A program made the translations under genes and the position numbers. This document shows positions 12,722 to 14,175 of a stretch of 14,175 bases of DNA, one piece after another. Origin of the DNA: Phycisphaerae bacterium SM23_33. Lineage in GTDB: Bacteria; Planctomycetota; Phycisphaerae; SM23-33. The stretch spans positions 1-14,175 of the forward strand of contig LJUF01000037.1 in NCBI GenBank assembly GCA_001303665.1, given 5' to 3'. How positions within the stretch are numbered: the first letter of the stretch is position 1; the number at the start of each line of letters is the position of its first letter. A model generated the notes under the pieces. The model was not told the DNA's origin. It ran no database searches and saw only the letters and a list, made by a program, of their open reading frames with translations.

Positions 12722-14175
12722 CTAGTGCGTCACGGCGTAGGTGAGGACGTTCACGCCCAGCCGCAGGGCGTCCTCGTCGGAAAAGCCGAGGTTGTAGGTA
12801 TAGGCGATCTGCTCCCAGCCGTTGCCGAGCGAGTACGGGGAGTAGATCACGCACAGCGACTGCTCCATGTCGATCCCCAGCAGGTGCGGGGCGTTCAGCT
12901 CGGGCTGGGAGGCCTTGACGGCTTCGGTGTAATCGGCGGTCCGGACCTTGAACGGGGCCTCGAAGAGCGGGCTGTCCAGGGCGATGGGTTTCAGCTCCGC
13001 CTCGGGCAGGACGCGCTTGATCTCGCGTCGGAAGGCCGCGTCGAAGGCCCGGCGCCCGGCGGCCGCGTCGGCTACCAGCACGCCGCCGCTGGACAGGTAC
13101 GTCCGCAGGCGGGCGACCTCGGCTTGGCTGAACTTGAAGTCGCGCAGCCCGGTCATGTACAGCACGGCGTGGTCGAAGGCCTTGTCCTCGGTGAGGTCCA
13201 CGGTGTCCCGCTTGAACTGGACGTTGAGGGTGGTACTGGCGGCGAGGTACTTCATCAGGTTCGGCAGCCCGTGGGGGGTGGGGTCCCAGTCGCCGTTGTG
13301 GCGGATCTGACCGATCACCAGCCGGTCGCGGGTCTTCTCGTACGTGCCGTGGAAGATCTTCTCGGTGGCGAAGGCGCGGGCGTACTTGAGATTGGCCAGG
13401 GTGCAGGTGACGATGTTGGTGCCCATCGCCAGGGCGTAGTCCTGGTGGTAGAGGATGCCGCCCATGATGGGGTGGTTGACGACGTCCCAGCCGCAGTTGA
13501 GGTCGATGGGGGAGAAGATGACGGCGGGGCGGCAGCCGATGTAGACGGCCTCCAGGTAGGGCGGCATGGACTTGAAGGGCTGATCGTCCTGGCGGACCTT
13601 CATTTCGGTGATGCGGAAGTAGCTGCGGAACAGCGGCGAGTCGGTGTCGATGGGGGCCAGTTTCCGCTCCGGGAACAGTCGGGCGAGTTCCCGCCGGGCC
13701 GTGTCCACGAACTCCTTCCGCCCGCACTGGGCGTGCACGACCAGCGTTCCGCCGTCGTAGATGTAGCGGCGCAGGCGATCGAGCGTCTCATCCGGGAGCT
13801 TGGGCATGGGCGTCCAGCCGGTGATGTACAACAGCGGAAGTTCCACCGGATCCCAGGAGAAGCTCTCCAGGGTGGTGGCAACGTACCGGTAGCGAATGCC
13901 CAGACGGTGGTTGGCGTAGGCGGTCAGCCGTTCGATGTCAATCTGGGTGGTGGGGAACATCTCCACGGCCACGCGCTGCCCGTTCTCGATGACGAAGCGC
14001 GAGCCGGGGAAGGTGATCATGCCCACCAGGGCCGGCGGCGCGGGCTCGCGCTTGCGTTCGCTCCGCCGCAGCGGCGTGGCCGGAAGCGGCAGCGGCGGCA
14101 CCGATTCGCCGGCGCTGCGGCGCTGCGGTTGGGCACGAGGGGGTTGCTTGGCCTTGGGATTCTCGAAGGTTTCGG
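12722..14175 (-). CDS. Tandem DUF4159-domain protein (5' end beyond window)
   Basis: At least 483 residues are visible. The frame is open to the window edge through a Pro/Arg/Gln-rich linker (KAKQPPRAQPQRR), so the true start is probably outside. A GTG at 14101 and an ATG at 14020 are internal alternatives without good Shine-Dalgarno sites. Two DUF4159 copies lie in tandem, at about 14032-13394 and 13330-12731. They share LYITGW/LYMTGL, LRRYIYDGGTLVV/LRTYLSSGGVLVA, APIDTDSPLF/KPIALDSPLF, VIFSPIDLNCGW/VIYSPYSLGNGW and GTNIVTCTLA/GVNVLTYAVT. The second keeps the canonical opening RHNGDWDPTPHGLPNL; the first has diverged there. DUF4159 resembles a glutamine-amidotransferase-like fold and usually occurs near MoxR, DUF58 and VWA genes. 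Its biochemical function is not known to me. Sixty-seven bases separate it from the URO-D-like gene, which has its own promoter. Confidence 0.8.
   Translation of the reverse strand, partial: ETFENPKAKQPPRAQPQRRSAGESVPPLPLPATPLRRSERKREPAPPALVGMITFPGSRFVIENGQRVAVEMFPTTQIDIERLTAYANHRLGIRYRYVATTLESFSWDPVELPLLYITGWTPMPKLPDETLDRLRRYIYDGGTLVVHAQCGRKEFVDTARRELARLFPERKLAPIDTDSPLFRSYFRITEMKVRQDDQPFKSMPPYLEAVYIGCRPAVIFSPIDLNCGWDVVNHPIMGGILYHQDYALAMGTNIVTCTLANLKYARAFATEKIFHGTYEKTRDRLVIGQIRHNGDWDPTPHGLPNLMKYLAASTTLNVQFKRDTVDLTEDKAFDHAVLYMTGLRDFKFSQAEVARLRTYLSSGGVLVADAAAGRRAFDAAFRREIKRVLPEAELKPIALDSPLFEAPFKVRTADYTEAVKASQPELNAPHLLGIDMEQSLCVIYSPYSLGNGWEQIAYTYNLGFSDEDALRLGVNVLTYAVTH

Overview
The window is GC-rich and gene-dense, and reads as bacterial chromosome from a Gram-negative-type cell. 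The best guess is Planctomycetota, probably of the Phycisphaerae kind. The clues are a large DUF6785/DUF6784-type membrane protein, a tandem DUF4159 protein, an orphan uroporphyrinogen-decarboxylase-like protein, and an ECF sigma factor translationally coupled to a membrane-anchored LolA-like protein. This placement rests on family knowledge, not on a phylogenetic marker search. I see no tRNA, rRNA, CRISPR array, transposase, integrase or prophage gene.

Layout. Bases 1-320 (+) hold the tail of a polytopic spermidine-synthase-like membrane protein. It converges on a branched-chain aminotransferase gene (333-1205, -) that has a recognisable promoter. Next comes a minus-strand block read in the order lysS (5861-4413), a LolC/E-type permease (4360-2399) and a LolD-type ATPase (2406-1300). 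The last two overlap by 8 bases. The ATPase carries an N-terminal membrane domain and the permease a coiled-coil-like insertion, so the exporter is not textbook LolCDE. Divergent from lysS is the 691-residue DUF6785-type membrane protein (6070-8145, +), which converges on a MoxR-family AAA+ ATPase gene (8165-9211, -).

Right half. A very small cysteine-rich protein gene (9466-9591, +) has a near-perfect Shine-Dalgarno sequence. After it is a strong C(UUCG)G terminator belonging to the minus-strand genes on its right. These are an ECF sigma factor (11543-11019) and, overlapping it by ATGA, a membrane-anchored LolA-like protein (11022-9730) that is probably its cognate regulator or sensor. Further right are a URO-D/MtaA-like protein (12654-11632), apparently expressed from a leaderless promoter, and the 3' part of a tandem-DUF4159 gene (12722 to the window edge).

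How the genes connect. Four themes can be argued from the sequence: envelope lipoprotein traffic (the Lol-type exporter and the LolA-like sensor), envelope stress or signal response (the ECF pair), a MoxR/DUF4159 theme that is usually clustered but is split here, and housekeeping (lysS, aminotransferase). No obvious new multi-gene defence or metabolic system is present. The least explained items are the 41-residue Cys-rich protein, the unusual Lol architecture, the ECF/Met-rich LolA-like pair with its palindromic leader, and the tandem DUF4159 protein.
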